Below, one piece after another: positions 10,845 through 20,168 of a stretch of 64,000 bases of DNA. The notes under the pieces were generated by a model. That model saw only the letters and a program-made list of their open reading frames with translations. It did no database searches and was not told where the DNA came from. Positions within the stretch are counted from its first letter, which is position 1. Each line of letters starts with the position of its first letter. The position numbers and the translations under genes are program-made. Location: positions 2,542,001-2,606,000 of the forward strand of contig NZ_CP090370.1 in NCBI RefSeq assembly GCF_021431965.1, given 5' to 3'. The DNA comes from Erythrobacter sp. SDW2. Its GTDB lineage: Bacteria > Pseudomonadota > Alphaproteobacteria > Sphingomonadales > Sphingomonadaceae.

Positions 10845-12562
10845 TCGTCACCTCCGGGAATCAAACGGCGCAAGTCGGAGATATCGACGTCGCGATGCAT
10901 GTCCGGGCGAATCCCCAGGATCGGCCCGATGCGAGGGACCAGCCTGCCGACGATCGGGGCAGCGTTCCATGCCGCCGTGCGCTGGAACGAGCTCGCCGTG
11001 GTGCCCTTGGGCTCGTCGAGCATGATGATGACGACGAAGCGCGGGCGATCCATCGGGAAAGCCGCCGCAAAGGTCGAAACGAGGCTGGACTTGCGGTATC
11101 CCCCGACTCCCGGCTTTTCGGCTGACCCGGTCTTGCCGCCAACGCGATAGCCTGGCGCATCCGCATTGCGCCCGGTCCCGTAGAGAGTGATCATCCGCAT
11201 CAACTGGTTCATCCGCGAAGAGGTAGCGGCTTTGAAGACGCGGCGACCCTTTGGAACCTGCGACGGCTCCAGCTTGTGCAGCGTAGCCGGGCGCCAAATG
11301 CCTCCGTTTACCATCGCCGCATAGGCGCTGGCGAGGTGCAGCGGGGTGACAGCGATGCCGTGACCGAATCCGACCGTCATGGTCGTCAGGCGCGCCCACT
11401 TCTTGCCGGGCCACAGCGGAAAACCGCGCGCTGGAAGTTCGATATGGGGGCGCTCGTTCATGCCCAGATCGATCATCGTTTGGCGCATTCGCTCCGAACC
11501 CAGTTCGTCCGAGACACGCGCAGTCACCGTGTTCGAAGAATGGATCAGCATTTCGGGGATATTGAGGCTGGCCCCCAAGTCGTGGCCGTCCTTGATGGTG
11601 AAGCGCCCGACGGTAACCGGCGACGCGTCATATCGCTTGCCAAAATCGCGAACCACCCCCGCATCGATGGCGGCAGCGACGGTCAGCGGCTTGAAAGTCG
11701 AACCGAGTTCGTAGACCTGGTTGGTCACCCGGTTGAACATGTATTGCTCGCCCTCGCGGTCGATCTTGTTCGGGTTGAATTCGGGCAACGAGGCCAGCGC
11801 CATCACCTCGCCGGAGTCGACATCGAGCACGATCCCGGCCGCGCCCATGGCATTGGTTGCCAGCATCCCGCGACGCAGCTCGTCCTCGAGCGCGCCCTGC
11901 ACCCGCATGTCGATGCTCAGTTCGACCGGCGTGCCGCGCAGCGAAGGATCGGACAACCGCTTGTCGAGTACCTGCTCCATCCCGACCCGGCCCTTGCCGT
12001 CGGCTGCGACAAAGCCGAGGATATGCGCCGCCATCGTCCCTTGCGGATAGTGGCGGTCCATTTCGAACGGCAGTTCGAGCCCGATTTCGCCGATATCCTG
12101 CACCTTGTTCGCATCATCGGGCACGACGCGGCGACGGAGGTAGCCCGGCTTGCCCGAGGCCAGCATGCGCTCGACCCGTTTCTGGTCGAGATCAGGGAAG
12201 ATCGCCTTGAGCTCGGCGGCAACCGCCGCGGGCGACTTGATCAGCGGAGTGCCATCTTCGCCCAACGCCTCGGGATTGAACCACAGTGCGCGGGCCGGAT
12301 AGTTGCGAGCGAGCGCAATGCCGTTGCGGTCCGAAATCTCGCCACGCGGCGGCAACAACGCTTCGGCCAGCGACGCGGGATTGTTGCTTCCGCCGCCGAT
12401 CCCGAGAATAACGATCCGCAGCAGCGCCACCAGGGCCAGCACCGCGAAACCTGCCGCCACCAGCAACACCCGGATCCGCGCCGTCAGCAACGCTTCCTGC
12501 CGGTTGGAGACCAGCCGGACGCGCCCCGATGAGATTGCCGTGCTGACAGTGAGAGAGGTCAT
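10841..12562 (-). CDS. ftsI: Septal D,D-transpeptidase, penicillin-binding protein 3
   Basis: Cross-links septal peptidoglycan in the periplasm, activated with FtsW. The 573-residue class B PBP has a cytoplasmic N-tail, one membrane anchor (about 31-55), a pedestal domain and a transpeptidase domain. Active-site motifs are STFK (288-291, nucleophile S288), SSN (342-344) and KTG (477-479). The start at 12562 overlaps the ftsL stop and the stop overlaps murE. It is expected to work in complex with FtsL and FtsW. Confidence 0.97.
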   Translation of the reverse strand: MTSLTVSTAISSGRVRLVSNRQEALLTARIRVLLVAAGFAVLALVALLRIVILGIGGGSNNPASLAEALLPPRGEISDRNGIALARNYPARALWFNPEALGEDGTPLIKSPAAVAAELKAIFPDLDQKRVERMLASGKPGYLRRRVVPDDANKVQDIGEIGLELPFEMDRHYPQGTMAAHILGFVAADGKGRVGMEQVLDKRLSDPSLRGTPVELSIDMRVQGALEDELRRGMLATNAMGAAGIVLDVDSGEVMALASLPEFNPNKIDREGEQYMFNRVTNQVYELGSTFKPLTVAAAIDAGVVRDFGKRYDASPVTVGRFTIKDGHDLGASLNIPEMLIHSSNTVTARVSDELGSERMRQTMIDLGMNERPHIELPARGFPLWPGKKWARLTTMTVGFGHGIAVTPLHLASAYAAMVNGGIWRPATLHKLEPSQVPKGRRVFKAATSSRMNQLMRMITLYGTGRNADAPGYRVGGKTGSAEKPGVGGYRKSSLVSTFAAAFPMDRPRFVVIIMLDEPKGTTASSFQRTAAWNAAPIVGRLVPRIGPILGIRPDMHRDVDISDLRRLIPGGDE

Positions 12563-13110
12563 TCCCCGATCCTGGCCCCGCCGGTGAAGTCAGGAGAGGT
12601 TGCTTCGATTTCGGCGGTCATGCCGAGACGTTCGGCCAGCGAAGCGCGCGGCGCATCGGCCCGGGCCGTCTTTACCACCCGTGCAGGTGCCTTCTGCTCC
12701 TTGACGGCCGGCTCCGCATCCATTGGCTTGCCGGTCAGGGGCGAGACCATGGCGGGCATCTCGGCCGGTACGTCCGCCCGCGCCACCCGGATCGGTGACG
12801 GCGCATCTGGCATGACCGGCTGGCTCAGGCTCGCCAGCTGGCGTTCGTTCTCCAAATACTGGTCGGCGCGCGGTGCGATGTAGCCGAAATCGACCGCGTT
12901 CCAGTTGGCCAGCTGTTGCTGGTTGGCGCGGGTCTCGAACTCGGTTTCCAGCCGCATGTTTTCCTGCGTCAGGGCGATGATCTGCCGCTCGGCGCGGATG
13001 ACATCGCTCTTCACCGCGCTGACGCGGAAACTGAGCGCAGCGAACAGGACAAAGACGAGGCCGAGCGCCATGGCCCAGCCGATCTGCCTCAGGCGACTTC
13101 CCCCCACCAT
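12559..13110 (-). CDS. ftsL: Cell division protein FtsL
   Basis: Small bitopic membrane protein that links FtsQ/FtsB to FtsWI at the division site. The 183 residues comprise a short cytoplasmic tail, one membrane helix (about 10-30), a probable coiled coil (about 32-65) and an unusually long Pro/Ala/Lys-rich periplasmic tail to the C-terminus. The FtsL core is only about half of the length, so the tail is an extension. The ATG at 13110 shares its A with the rsmH stop (TGATG). Identity rests mostly on position and topology, because FtsL sequences diverge strongly. Confidence 0.88.
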   Translation of the reverse strand: MVGGSRLRQIGWAMALGLVFVLFAALSFRVSAVKSDVIRAERQIIALTQENMRLETEFETRANQQQLANWNAVDFGYIAPRADQYLENERQLASLSQPVMPDAPSPIRVARADVPAEMPAMVSPLTGKPMDAEPAVKEQKAPARVVKTARADAPRASLAERLGMTAEIEATSPDFTGGARIGE

Positions 13111-14057
13111 CACGCGGCCTCCTTTCGTGCCGGAACACTGGTGCGAACGGCGTGGCGCAGTGTCGAGGAACGCGCACGCGGGTTGCGGGCGATTTCGGCC
13201 TCTGTCGGGCGGATCGCCTTGGAAATGTGCGAAAAAACGGCCGGCGGCCCCAGGTCTTGGGGAAGATGGCGGGATGTGCCGCCGGCCTTTCCGGAAGCGC
13301 GCTGGAGATAGCGCTTCACGATACGATCTTCCAGCGAGTGGAAGCTGACCACGGCCAGCCGTCCGCCGCTCCGGAGCAGGCGTTCGGCGGCGAGGAGACC
13401 CTCTTCGAGCTCGTCGAGCTCGCCGTTCACATGGATGCGAATGGCCTGGAAGCTGCGGGTCGCCGGATCCTTCTTGTCGTGCGGCTTGTGGCCCAGCGCC
13501 TTGCGCACCACACGCGCAAGATCGCCGGTGGTCGCCAGCGGGCGGGCAGCCACGATGGCACGGGCAACGCGGCGCGACTGCCGTTCCTCGCCATATTGAT
13601 AGAGCACATCGGCAATCTCGGCCTCGTCGGCCTCGTTGACGAAGTCGGCGGCAGACATGCCATGCTGGCTCATCCGCATGTCGAGCGGGCCATCGGCGGA
13701 AAAGGCAAAGCCGCGTTCCGCCTGGTCGAGCTGCATGGAGGAGACGCCGATATCCATCGCCACCCCGTCGACCTGCTCGACCCCGGCTTCGGCGAGCGCC
13801 GCGACCATTTCCGAAAAGCGGCGCGGGTGAAGCACCAGGCGCGGCGGTTGTTCGCGGGTTTCGGGCCACTCCTGCCCGGCAGCAATCGCATCGGGGTCGC
13901 GGTCGAAGGCGTGGACGGTCGCGCCGCGTTCAAGCAGCGCACGGGTATAACCGCCGGCACCAAAGGTGGCATCAACGATCACGGCGCCGGGCTGCGGGGC
14001 GAGCGCAGCGATCACTTCATCGAGCAGGACGGGGATGTGCGGGGCGGTATCGCTCAT
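13110..14057 (-). CDS. rsmH: 16S rRNA (cytosine1402-N4)-methyltransferase
   Basis: SAM-dependent methylation of C1402 in 16S rRNA. The 315-residue protein opens with HIPVLLDEV, has the SAM-binding block [10 protein letters not shown] (29-38), [10 protein letters not shown], the RGFAF/DMRM segment and the C-terminal [13 protein letters not shown] block. The start at 14057 overlaps the mraZ stop by four bases, and the stop shares one base with the ftsL start. The mraZ-rsmH-ftsL order is the standard front of the dcw cluster. Confidence 0.97.
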   Translation of the reverse strand: MSDTAPHIPVLLDEVIAALAPQPGAVIVDATFGAGGYTRALLERGATVHAFDRDPDAIAAGQEWPETREQPPRLVLHPRRFSEMVAALAEAGVEQVDGVAMDIGVSSMQLDQAERGFAFSADGPLDMRMSQHGMSAADFVNEADEAEIADVLYQYGEERQSRRVARAIVAARPLATTGDLARVVRKALGHKPHDKKDPATRSFQAIRIHVNGELDELEEGLLAAERLLRSGGRLAVVSFHSLEDRIVKRYLQRASGKAGGTSRHLPQDLGPPAVFSHISKAIRPTEAEIARNPRARSSTLRHAVRTSVPARKEAA

Positions 14058-14545
14058 TTGCGCTTCGCCTCGGCCTCGGCGACCAGCGCCTTGCAGGCAG
14101 CCTTGGCCGCAGCCCATTCGTCGCCCATCTTGTACAGTTCGGAAGGGGTCCACATGGTGAAGAAGCGGCCGCCGCCGAGGAAGAACAGGCCGTCCTCGAC
14201 ATTGGCCAGTTCGCGCAGATAGGCGGGCATGACGAAGCGCCCGCTGTCGTCGAAGGGGATTTCCTCGAACGCATTGAGCTGGAAGCCGCGCGTTTCACGG
14301 TCGAATTCGCGGCCGAACTTGAACGCCATTTCCTCTTCGCGGTCGAGCTGCCGCTCCAGCTCTTCCTTGCGCGAGAGACCGAAGCCCGAGAGACAGGTCC
14401 AGCGATCATGCTTGTTGATGCACAGGATGCGGCTGCCGGAGCTTTCCTTGACCGCCTTGCGGAACAGGGGCGGCAGGACGAAGCGACCTTTGTCGCCCGC
14501 GGGCGAATACGCCTGCCCGCTATATCCTGTGAATGCCTGTTCCAC
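14054..14545 (-). CDS. mraZ: Transcriptional regulator MraZ
   Basis: AbrB-like DNA-binding protein that regulates the dcw operon, including itself. The 163 residues contain two tandem SpoVT/AbrB-type repeats: [12 protein letters not shown] (about 18-29) in the first and [13 protein letters not shown] (about 99-111) in the second. The start is GTG at 14545, since no ATG fits, and the GGGG-rich stretch just before it could double as ribosome binding site and operator. It is the first gene of the operon, with 325 non-coding bases upstream that contain phased repeats. Confidence 0.95.
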   Translation of the reverse strand: MEQAFTGYSGQAYSPAGDKGRFVLPPLFRKAVKESSGSRILCINKHDRWTCLSGFGLSRKEELERQLDREEEMAFKFGREFDRETRGFQLNAFEEIPFDDSGRFVMPAYLRELANVEDGLFFLGGGRFFTMWTPSELYKMGDEWAAAKAACKALVAEAEAKRK

Positions 14546-14870
14546 TCCCCGCCAATCCCCGTTCGAGCACCCCTCGAGTGAGCGCCATCACCTGTGGACA
14601 CAACTTTCCTGCCTTCGGAAGCGCATGCGCCACCGGCTCGCTCCCCGCCTCCGGAAGCGCGCGACAAATCAGCTTGTCCAATGAGAAGCCGTCATAACGC
14701 GGCATTCAGCGGGATTAAAGGGGAAAACGCGGAAAAATAAGGGATTATGTGGTAACTAAATGATTAATTTCATTTTTTACACCCGACAGACTGTCGATAC
14801 TTGTTCGCAATCCCTGAGAAAACCCGCCGAATCCCCTGAATGGAGGGCTGGTTCCCGTAGATTCCCGACG
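14546..14870 (-). promoter_or_regulatory. mraZ upstream region with 10-bp-phased GGGA repeats
   Basis: This non-coding stretch precedes the first dcw gene and is expected to hold its promoter. On the plus strand, blocks starting GGGAT, GGGAA, GGAAA, GGGAT and GGTAA begin at 14711, 14721, 14731, 14741 and 14751, an exact 10-bp period. On the minus strand GGG triplets lie in register at plus positions 14834, 14854, 14864, 14884 and 14894, running into the end of the neighbouring gene. Next to the mraZ start, GGGG runs lie at 14547, 14557 and 14570. Known MraZ boxes in Escherichia coli are TGGGN repeats with a 10-bp period. That these are MraZ sites is inference. No convincing -35/-10 pair was identified. 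Confidence 0.5.
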
Positions 14871-15638
14871 TCAGCGATCCGTTCCCGCGGTTTCCCGAGT
14901 CGACTCCGGTCCGTTTTCCCGCGTCATCCCCAAAAGAGCCCTGAGTGCGGCGGGCGAACCCTCCCCGCCAACCGGATCCTCCAGCAAGGTCGCGTCGGCC
15001 AGCAGCACGACGTGCCCACTTCCGACAGCGCAGCTTGCAGCGAGGGCATCCAGCATCAACCGGCATGTCGCACCATCGGCTGGCGTCAGGCGAAAGCTTC
15101 CGCCGTCGGCCACCGCCATCTCTGCCTCGCCCAGCGAAACGGTGCGCAGCCTGGCCGCTGCGGGATCATGCAGCAATTCCAGTCCCCAGCGAGCGAGGAT
15201 CGGGCTGAGCATGGCAGTGTCCATCGGTCGCCGCGGATCCCCCAGCGGGAAGTCGTAGTCGCCGACCAGCTTGGGATCGGCCAGCAGCAGCACCCGCCCG
15301 CCGGCTCTCACCCACTCGTCGAGCGCGACATTCTCTGCCGGTGCCAGCACCCGCGGCTGGGCCAGCAGCAGGACATCGGTACGCTGCAATGCTTCAGGCG
15401 ACAGCGCATCGAGCGGATCGATCCGGTACGCCCGGTCCAGCGTCGCCACGGCCCAATGCGGCTGGACCTCTTCGCCGTCGGCCAGGGCCGCAAAGGCATC
15501 ATTGCCCGACCAAAGGATGGGCAGGCTGGTCATCAGCCCCAGATTTTCCTTCGTGGCCGACTCGACCGGCGAGACCGGGGTGGAAGCGCTGCAAGCGGCC
15601 AGCAGCATGGCGGCCAGCACCGCTCCGGCAATACGCAT
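14871..15638 (-). CDS. Putative lipoprotein, DUF4350/GldG-like
   Basis: A 255-residue protein with a lipoprotein signal peptide ending in LLAAC (lipid-bearing C16). The body looks like the glutamine-amidotransferase-like fold of DUF4350/GldG-type proteins: alternating strands such as DVLLLAQPR and GRVLLLADP, and near the end GHVVLLADATLLEDP. No catalytic residues are claimed. It starts two bases after the stop of the small membrane-protein gene, so the two form an operon. Family assignment is from memory of pattern and is uncertain. The last codons contain part of the phased CGGGAA repeats discussed for mraZ. Confidence 0.7.
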   Translation of the reverse strand: MRIAGAVLAAMLLAACSASTPVSPVESATKENLGLMTSLPILWSGNDAFAALADGEEVQPHWAVATLDRAYRIDPLDALSPEALQRTDVLLLAQPRVLAPAENVALDEWVRAGGRVLLLADPKLVGDYDFPLGDPRRPMDTAMLSPILARWGLELLHDPAAARLRTVSLGEAEMAVADGGSFRLTPADGATCRLMLDALAASCAVGSGHVVLLADATLLEDPVGGEGSPAALRALLGMTRENGPESTRETAGTDR

Positions 15639-15640
15639 GG

Positions 15641-16009
15641 CTATTGCCCGGCTGGCCGGGATGCGTCGCCCTGCGCCGGAAGGACCGGACCATCGGGCAC
15701 GGGCTCGTCCACGGCGTCCTTGGGCAGGTCCGGCACGACCCCGGCAGCTTCCAGCGCATCGTTGTTCTGGTCGGGCGTTGGCGCCGGTTCGACCGTTGCC
15801 GCCGCTTCAGGCACGGCGGCCTGCTCGGTCTGCTGGGCACGCGTCATGATCATGTCGGCAACACCCACTAGCAGGATCATCGCACCAAGGCCGATCAGGC
15901 CGACCTGCAACCGGTGCGCGACCTCGCCTCCCTTGGCAAGATCGGGCACGGGATGGACCTCTTCCGCCGCAGGGCGGAGCAGCTGGGGCAGCGGGTTCAT
16001 GCGCCGCAT
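15641..16009 (-). CDS. Small single-pass membrane protein, unknown
   Basis: Not recognised. The 122-residue protein has a polar N-terminus, one membrane helix (about 35-55) and a long acidic, Pro/Ala-rich tail, probably outside the cytoplasm. The start at 16009 has AAGGTG six bases upstream; a second ATG nine bases later (16000) is possible. It lies directly before the lipoprotein gene (two-base gap) and after the cysteine synthase gene, so the three may be co-transcribed. A membrane scaffold or anchor for the lipoprotein is speculation. Confidence 0.72.
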   Translation of the reverse strand: MRRMNPLPQLLRPAAEEVHPVPDLAKGGEVAHRLQVGLIGLGAMILLVGVADMIMTRAQQTEQAAVPEAAATVEPAPTPDQNNDALEAAGVVPDLPKDAVDEPVPDGPVLPAQGDASRPAGQ

Positions 16010-16059
16010 CTTAGCCACCTTGGCCTGAACGTCAAACGAACCGGCCACGGCCCTGCGCC

Positions 16060-17073
16060 CTAGGCCTCGACGAGCCAGTCGAAGACCGGCAGGCTCTTCG
16101 AGCGCAGCCACTCGGCATTGTAGAGCGTCGAGAGATAACGGAAGCCGGTGTCGCACAGGATTGTCGCCACCTGCGGGTTCTCGCGCCCCTCGGCGACCAG
16201 CTGCTTGCCGAGCGCGATAGCCCCGGCGACATTGATCCCGCTCGACAGGCCAAGGCACAGCCCCTCTTCCCGCAAGAGCCGCGCGACCCAATCCAGCCCT
16301 TCCTCGTCGGAAATGCGGAACTGGGTGTCGATCGGCGCGCCTTCGAGATTGCCGGTGATGCGGCCCTGGCCGATGCCTTCAGCCACCGAGGAGCCTTCGC
16401 TCTTGAGTTCGCCATGGGCATAGTAATTGTAGAGCGCGGCCCCGTGCGGATCGGTCAGGGCGATGACGATGTTCTCGTCCAGCTCCTTGAGCCCCATGCC
16501 GACCCCGGCAATGGTCCCGCCCGTTCCGGCAGCGCAGGTGAAGCCGTCGATCCGGCCGCCCAGCTGATCCCACAACTCCTTCGCGGTGCTTTCGATATGC
16601 GCCTTGCGGTTGGCGGTGTTGTCGAACTGCCCGGCCCAGATCGCGCCTTCGATCTCTCCTGCCATCCGGCGGGAGACATGCTGGAAGTGGTTGCAGTCGG
16701 CATATTTGGTCGGCGGTACCAACACCAGCTCAGCGCCCAGCGCGCGAAGGGTAGCCATCTTTTCCTGGCTCTGGTTGTCCGGCATGACGATGATGGTCTT
16801 GTAGCCGAGCGCATTGGCGACCAGCGCAATGCCGATCCCGGTGTTGCCCGCCGTGCCCTCGACCACCGTTCCGCCCGGCTTCAGCTCGCCCTTCGCTTCC
16901 GCATCGCGGATGATCCACAGCGCCGCCCGGTCTTTCACCGAAGCGCCGGGATTGGCGAACTCGCACTTGCCGTAGATGTCGCAACCGGCCGCAGCGCTGG
17001 GTCCGGCGAGGCGGACCAGCGGAGTATTGCCGATAAGGGAGATTGTGTCCTTGAAAGGCGCAGCTGTCGTCAT
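16060..17073 (-). CDS. cysK: Cysteine synthase (PLP-dependent)
   Basis: PLP enzyme expected to make cysteine from O-acetylserine and sulfide. The 337-residue protein shows GNTPLV (15-20), the PLP lysine in ASVKDRA (K47), the substrate loop TAGNTG (74-79) and a GTGGT phosphate-binding loop. It is somewhat longer than classical CysK and has an unusual SEGSSVAEGIG segment, so a relative such as a cystathionine beta-synthase-like enzyme is an alternative. The start at 17073 is the first plausible ATG before the conserved core. Confidence 0.88.
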   Translation of the reverse strand: MTTAAPFKDTISLIGNTPLVRLAGPSAAAGCDIYGKCEFANPGASVKDRAALWIIRDAEAKGELKPGGTVVEGTAGNTGIGIALVANALGYKTIIVMPDNQSQEKMATLRALGAELVLVPPTKYADCNHFQHVSRRMAGEIEGAIWAGQFDNTANRKAHIESTAKELWDQLGGRIDGFTCAAGTGGTIAGVGMGLKELDENIVIALTDPHGAALYNYYAHGELKSEGSSVAEGIGQGRITGNLEGAPIDTQFRISDEEGLDWVARLLREEGLCLGLSSGINVAGAIALGKQLVAEGRENPQVATILCDTGFRYLSTLYNAEWLRSKSLPVFDWLVEA

Positions 17074-17115
17074 GGGCGGGGAGGTAGGCGCTCCCCTGCC
17101 CAGCGCCAACAAAGT

Positions 17116-17433
17116 TCAATCTTCAGGGGCGATAGTAACCTTCAGACCGTCGAGATCGGCAGTGAAGGGAATCTGGCAGCCGAGCCGCGAAGTGGCCTCG
17201 CGGTGGTCGGACGATTCGAGCAGATCGTCTTCGTCTTCCGACATCCTGGGCAGCCGGTCGGCGAAGGCCGGATCGACATGGACATGGCAGGTGGCGCAGG
17301 AGCAGCAACCGCCGCACAGCGCCAGCAGTTCGTCGAAACCATTGTCGCGGATCGCTTCCATCACCGTCAGGCCGTCAGCGACCTCGACTGTCGTTTCCTC
17401 GCCCGCACGATTGACCACCACCAGCTTCGGCAT
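17116..17433 (-). CDS. 2Fe-2S ferredoxin, adrenodoxin type
   Basis: Electron carrier of the vertebrate/ISC-type ferredoxin group. The 105 residues contain the cluster cysteines C40, C46 and C49 (C-x5-C-x2-C) and C86, with extra cysteines C43 and C44 inside the loop. The tail ends in an acidic IAPED. Partners could be a cytochrome P450 or Fe-S assembly; none is adjacent. It is divergent from the DNA glycosylase gene to the right, with about 90 bases between them. The start at 17433 fits the family length. Confidence 0.93.
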   Translation of the reverse strand: MPKLVVVNRAGEETTVEVADGLTVMEAIRDNGFDELLALCGGCCSCATCHVHVDPAFADRLPRMSEDEDDLLESSDHREATSRLGCQIPFTADLDGLKVTIAPED

Positions 17434-17523
17434 TGCTTGCTCCGTATGAGTTGTCCGGCCTATCGGCCTGTTGCCCGCGCTGCTAAGCGGTGCGCGCGCG
17501 CAAGGCAAGAGAGGGGTTGCAGA

Positions 17524-18141
17524 TTGGGACTGACCGCAGAACAAATCCGCGAGGGCCTGGACGAAGTGGCGGTACGCGAACCGCGCATCGCGGCGGTGCT
17601 GGAGCGGGCGGGCTATCCCGAGCCGCGCATCCGCCCGACCGGATACATGACGCTGCTGCGCACCATCGTCGGCCAGCAGGTCTCGGTCGCGGCGGCTGCG
17701 TCGATGTGGCGCAAGCTGGAGGCAGAGCTGGGCGAAGGCTTCAGCCCGTCCCGCCTGCTCGAACGGGATTTCGATACGCTCCGCGCCTGCGGCCTCTCCC
17801 GCCAGAAGCAGGGCTATGCCCGCTCGCTGTGCGAACTGGTCGAAAGCGGCGAACTCGACTTCGGCAGCCTGCCTGCCGATGACGAGGAAGCCATCGCCCA
17901 ACTGACCCGGATCAAGGGCATCGGCCGGTGGTCTGCCGAAATCTATCTGCTGTTCGCAGAAGGGCGACAGGACATCTGGCCGGCAGGCGATCTGGCGGTG
18001 CAGAAGGCGGTCGGACGCATACTGGGGCACGACGAAATGCCCAAGGAAAAGGTCGTGCGAGAGCTTGCCGAGGCCTGGCGCCCGCATCGCGGCGCGGTCG
18101 CAATCTTCGCCTGGCATACCTACAATATGGAAGCGATCTGA
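17524..18141 (+). CDS. DNA-3-methyladenine glycosylase, AlkA type
   Basis: Base-excision repair glycosylase that removes alkylated purines. The 205-residue protein has the helix-hairpin-helix [13 protein letters not shown] (about 127-139) followed by the catalytic Asp in WPAGDLAVQ (D156), the arrangement of the HhH-GPD superfamily. The start is TTG at 17524, with GAGAGGGG a few bases upstream; no ATG or GTG fits near the conserved N-terminus. It lacks the N-terminal domain of E. coli AlkA, which is common for short bacterial homologues. Confidence 0.9.
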   Translation: MGLTAEQIREGLDEVAVREPRIAAVLERAGYPEPRIRPTGYMTLLRTIVGQQVSVAAAASMWRKLEAELGEGFSPSRLLERDFDTLRACGLSRQKQGYARSLCELVESGELDFGSLPADDEEAIAQLTRIKGIGRWSAEIYLLFAEGRQDIWPAGDLAVQKAVGRILGHDEMPKEKVVRELAEAWRPHRGAVAIFAWHTYNMEAI

Positions 18142-18176
18142 TCGCTTTCCCCTGTTTGCCATTCGACGGACACTGC

Positions 18177-20135
18177 ATGACCACCAGCATCGACGCTTTC
18201 CCGCTCATCCCCCGCGATCACCTGTTCGGCAACCCGACCCGCGCCGCCGGACAGATCAGCCCTGACGGCAAATGGCTCAGCTGGCTCGCGCCCAGAGATG
18301 GCGTGCTCAATATCTGGCTGGCGCCGAGCGATGATCCCGAGGCGGCGCGGGCCATGTCGGCCTCGACCGACCGACCGATCCGTGAGTATTTCTGGGCGCC
18401 CGACAGCCGCAGCCTGCTCTACATCCAGGACAAGGGCGGCGACGAGAATTTCCTGCTCTACGGGATCGATGTCGAAACGGGCAAGGAAACCACCCTCACC
18501 CCGTTCGAGAACACGCGGGTGCAGCTGGTCGGCGGGTCCGACACCCATAAGGACAAGCTGCTGATCGGCCTCAACAACCGCGATGCGCGCTTCTTCGATG
18601 TCCATCTGCTCGATCTCAACACCGGCGCGCTGTCGCTGGTGCTGGAGAACAATGCCTTTGCCGGCTTCATGGCCGACGACGACCTGCAACTGCGGCTCGC
18701 CGTCCTGCCCAATGCCGACGGCGGCACCGACTATTTCCGTGTCGTCGATAACGTCGTCGAGGAGGAACCCTTCAAGTCCACCGCACTCGACGATGCGCTG
18801 ACCACGGCGCCTGCCGGTTTCACCCGCGATGGCAGGACCATGTACTGGCTCGACAGTGACGGGCGCGACACTGCTGCGCTGCTGGCGATGGACTGGGAAA
18901 GCGGCACAACCACGCTCGTCGCCGAGGACCCGCGCGCCGATATCGGCGGCACATTGCGCGACCAGCAGACCGGCGAAGTGCTGGCCTGGAGCGCGACCTA
19001 TCTCAAGCGCGAATGGACCGCGCTCGATCCGGAGATCGGCCAGGCCTTCGCTTTCCTGCGATCCGAGCTGGAAGGCGAATTCGGCATTGCCAGCCGCACG
19101 GACGACGACCGCAAGTGGATCGTCGCCAACGACCCGGTGGTGAAGCCCGCCGCCAGCTATCTCTATGACCGCGACGCGGGCACGCTGACGCAGCTCTATG
19201 TCACCCGCCCCGAACTGGCCGAGGTCCCGCTCCGTCCGATGCACTTGCTCGAACTCAAAAGCCGCGACGGGCTGACGCTGCCGTCCTACCTCACCCTGCC
19301 GCCGGGTACCGACAGCACCGGTGACGGAGTGCCCGACGCGCCGGTGCCGATGGTGCTGCTGGTCCATGGCGGGCCGTGGGCGCGCGACGGCTATGGCTTC
19401 AACGGATACCACCAGTGGCTCGCCAATCGCGGCTATGCCGTGCTTTCCGTGAACTATCGTGGCTCGACCGGCTTCGGGAAGGGCTTCGTCAATGCGGCGA
19501 ACCTGCAATGGGGCCGCAAGATGCATGACGATTTGATCGACGCGGTCGAATGGGCGGTCGAATCAGGCATCACCCCGCGCGACAAGATCGCGATCATGGG
19601 CGGTTCCTACGGCGGCTATGCCACGCTGGCGGGGCTGACCTTCACGCCGGAAGCGTTCGCCTGCGGGGTCGACATCGTCGGCCCGTCGAATCTCGAGACC
19701 CTGCTCGAATCGATCCCGCCCTATTGGGAGCCGATCGTGGCACAGTTCCACACCCGCATGGGCAATCCGAACACGCCGGAGGGCCTCGCCCTGCTCAAGG
19801 AGCGCAGCCCGCTTCACAAGGCCGGCGAGATCGTGCGCCCCCTGCTGATCGCGCAGGGTGCCAATGACCCGCGCGTCAAGCAGGCCGAAAGCGACCAGAT
19901 CGTCGGCGCGATGAAGGACGCGGGCGTGCCGGTGACCTACCTGCTCTACCCCGACGAGGGCCACGGCTTCGCCAAGCCCGCCAACAACATCGCCTTCAGC
20001 GCGGTGACGGAGAATTTCCTCGCCACCAACCTCGGCGGCCGGGCCGAACCGCTCGGCGAAACGCTGGCACAATCGACCGCGCAGATCGTCGAGGGCGCAG
20101 AATTCGTCGAGGGATTGGCAGGAGCACCGCGGTAG
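18177..20135 (+). CDS. S9 family prolyl-oligopeptidase-like serine peptidase
   Basis: A 652-residue protein with an N-terminal beta-propeller (about 1-380, WD-like blades such as [10 protein letters not shown] and PDSRSLLYI) and a C-terminal alpha/beta-hydrolase domain. The catalytic triad fits S477 (GGSYGG), D564 (ANDPR) and H596 (EGHGF). No signal peptide is visible, so it is probably cytoplasmic. It likely cleaves short peptides, as acylaminoacyl-peptidase or dipeptidyl-peptidase relatives do; the exact substrate is unknown. The start at 18177 directly precedes the first conserved blade. It follows the glycosylase gene by 35 bases. Confidence 0.92.
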   Translation: MTTSIDAFPLIPRDHLFGNPTRAAGQISPDGKWLSWLAPRDGVLNIWLAPSDDPEAARAMSASTDRPIREYFWAPDSRSLLYIQDKGGDENFLLYGIDVETGKETTLTPFENTRVQLVGGSDTHKDKLLIGLNNRDARFFDVHLLDLNTGALSLVLENNAFAGFMADDDLQLRLAVLPNADGGTDYFRVVDNVVEEEPFKSTALDDALTTAPAGFTRDGRTMYWLDSDGRDTAALLAMDWESGTTTLVAEDPRADIGGTLRDQQTGEVLAWSATYLKREWTALDPEIGQAFAFLRSELEGEFGIASRTDDDRKWIVANDPVVKPAASYLYDRDAGTLTQLYVTRPELAEVPLRPMHLLELKSRDGLTLPSYLTLPPGTDSTGDGVPDAPVPMVLLVHGGPWARDGYGFNGYHQWLANRGYAVLSVNYRGSTGFGKGFVNAANLQWGRKMHDDLIDAVEWAVESGITPRDKIAIMGGSYGGYATLAGLTFTPEAFACGVDIVGPSNLETLLESIPPYWEPIVAQFHTRMGNPNTPEGLALLKERSPLHKAGEIVRPLLIAQGANDPRVKQAESDQIVGAMKDAGVPVTYLLYPDEGHGFAKPANNIAFSAVTENFLATNLGGRAEPLGETLAQSTAQIVEGAEFVEGLAGAPR

Positions 20136-20168
20136 GCTTAAAGCGCGGTCAAAGTCGGGAGAGGACAC

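Noticed and set aside
11276-12532. Plus-strand open frame opposite ftsI
   Set aside because: Shadow frame; ftsI on the other strand has all three penicillin-binding motifs.
18120-19526. Minus-strand open frame of 468 codons opposite the S9 peptidase
   Set aside because: Antisense shadow of a well-supported gene with catalytic triad; no independent signals.
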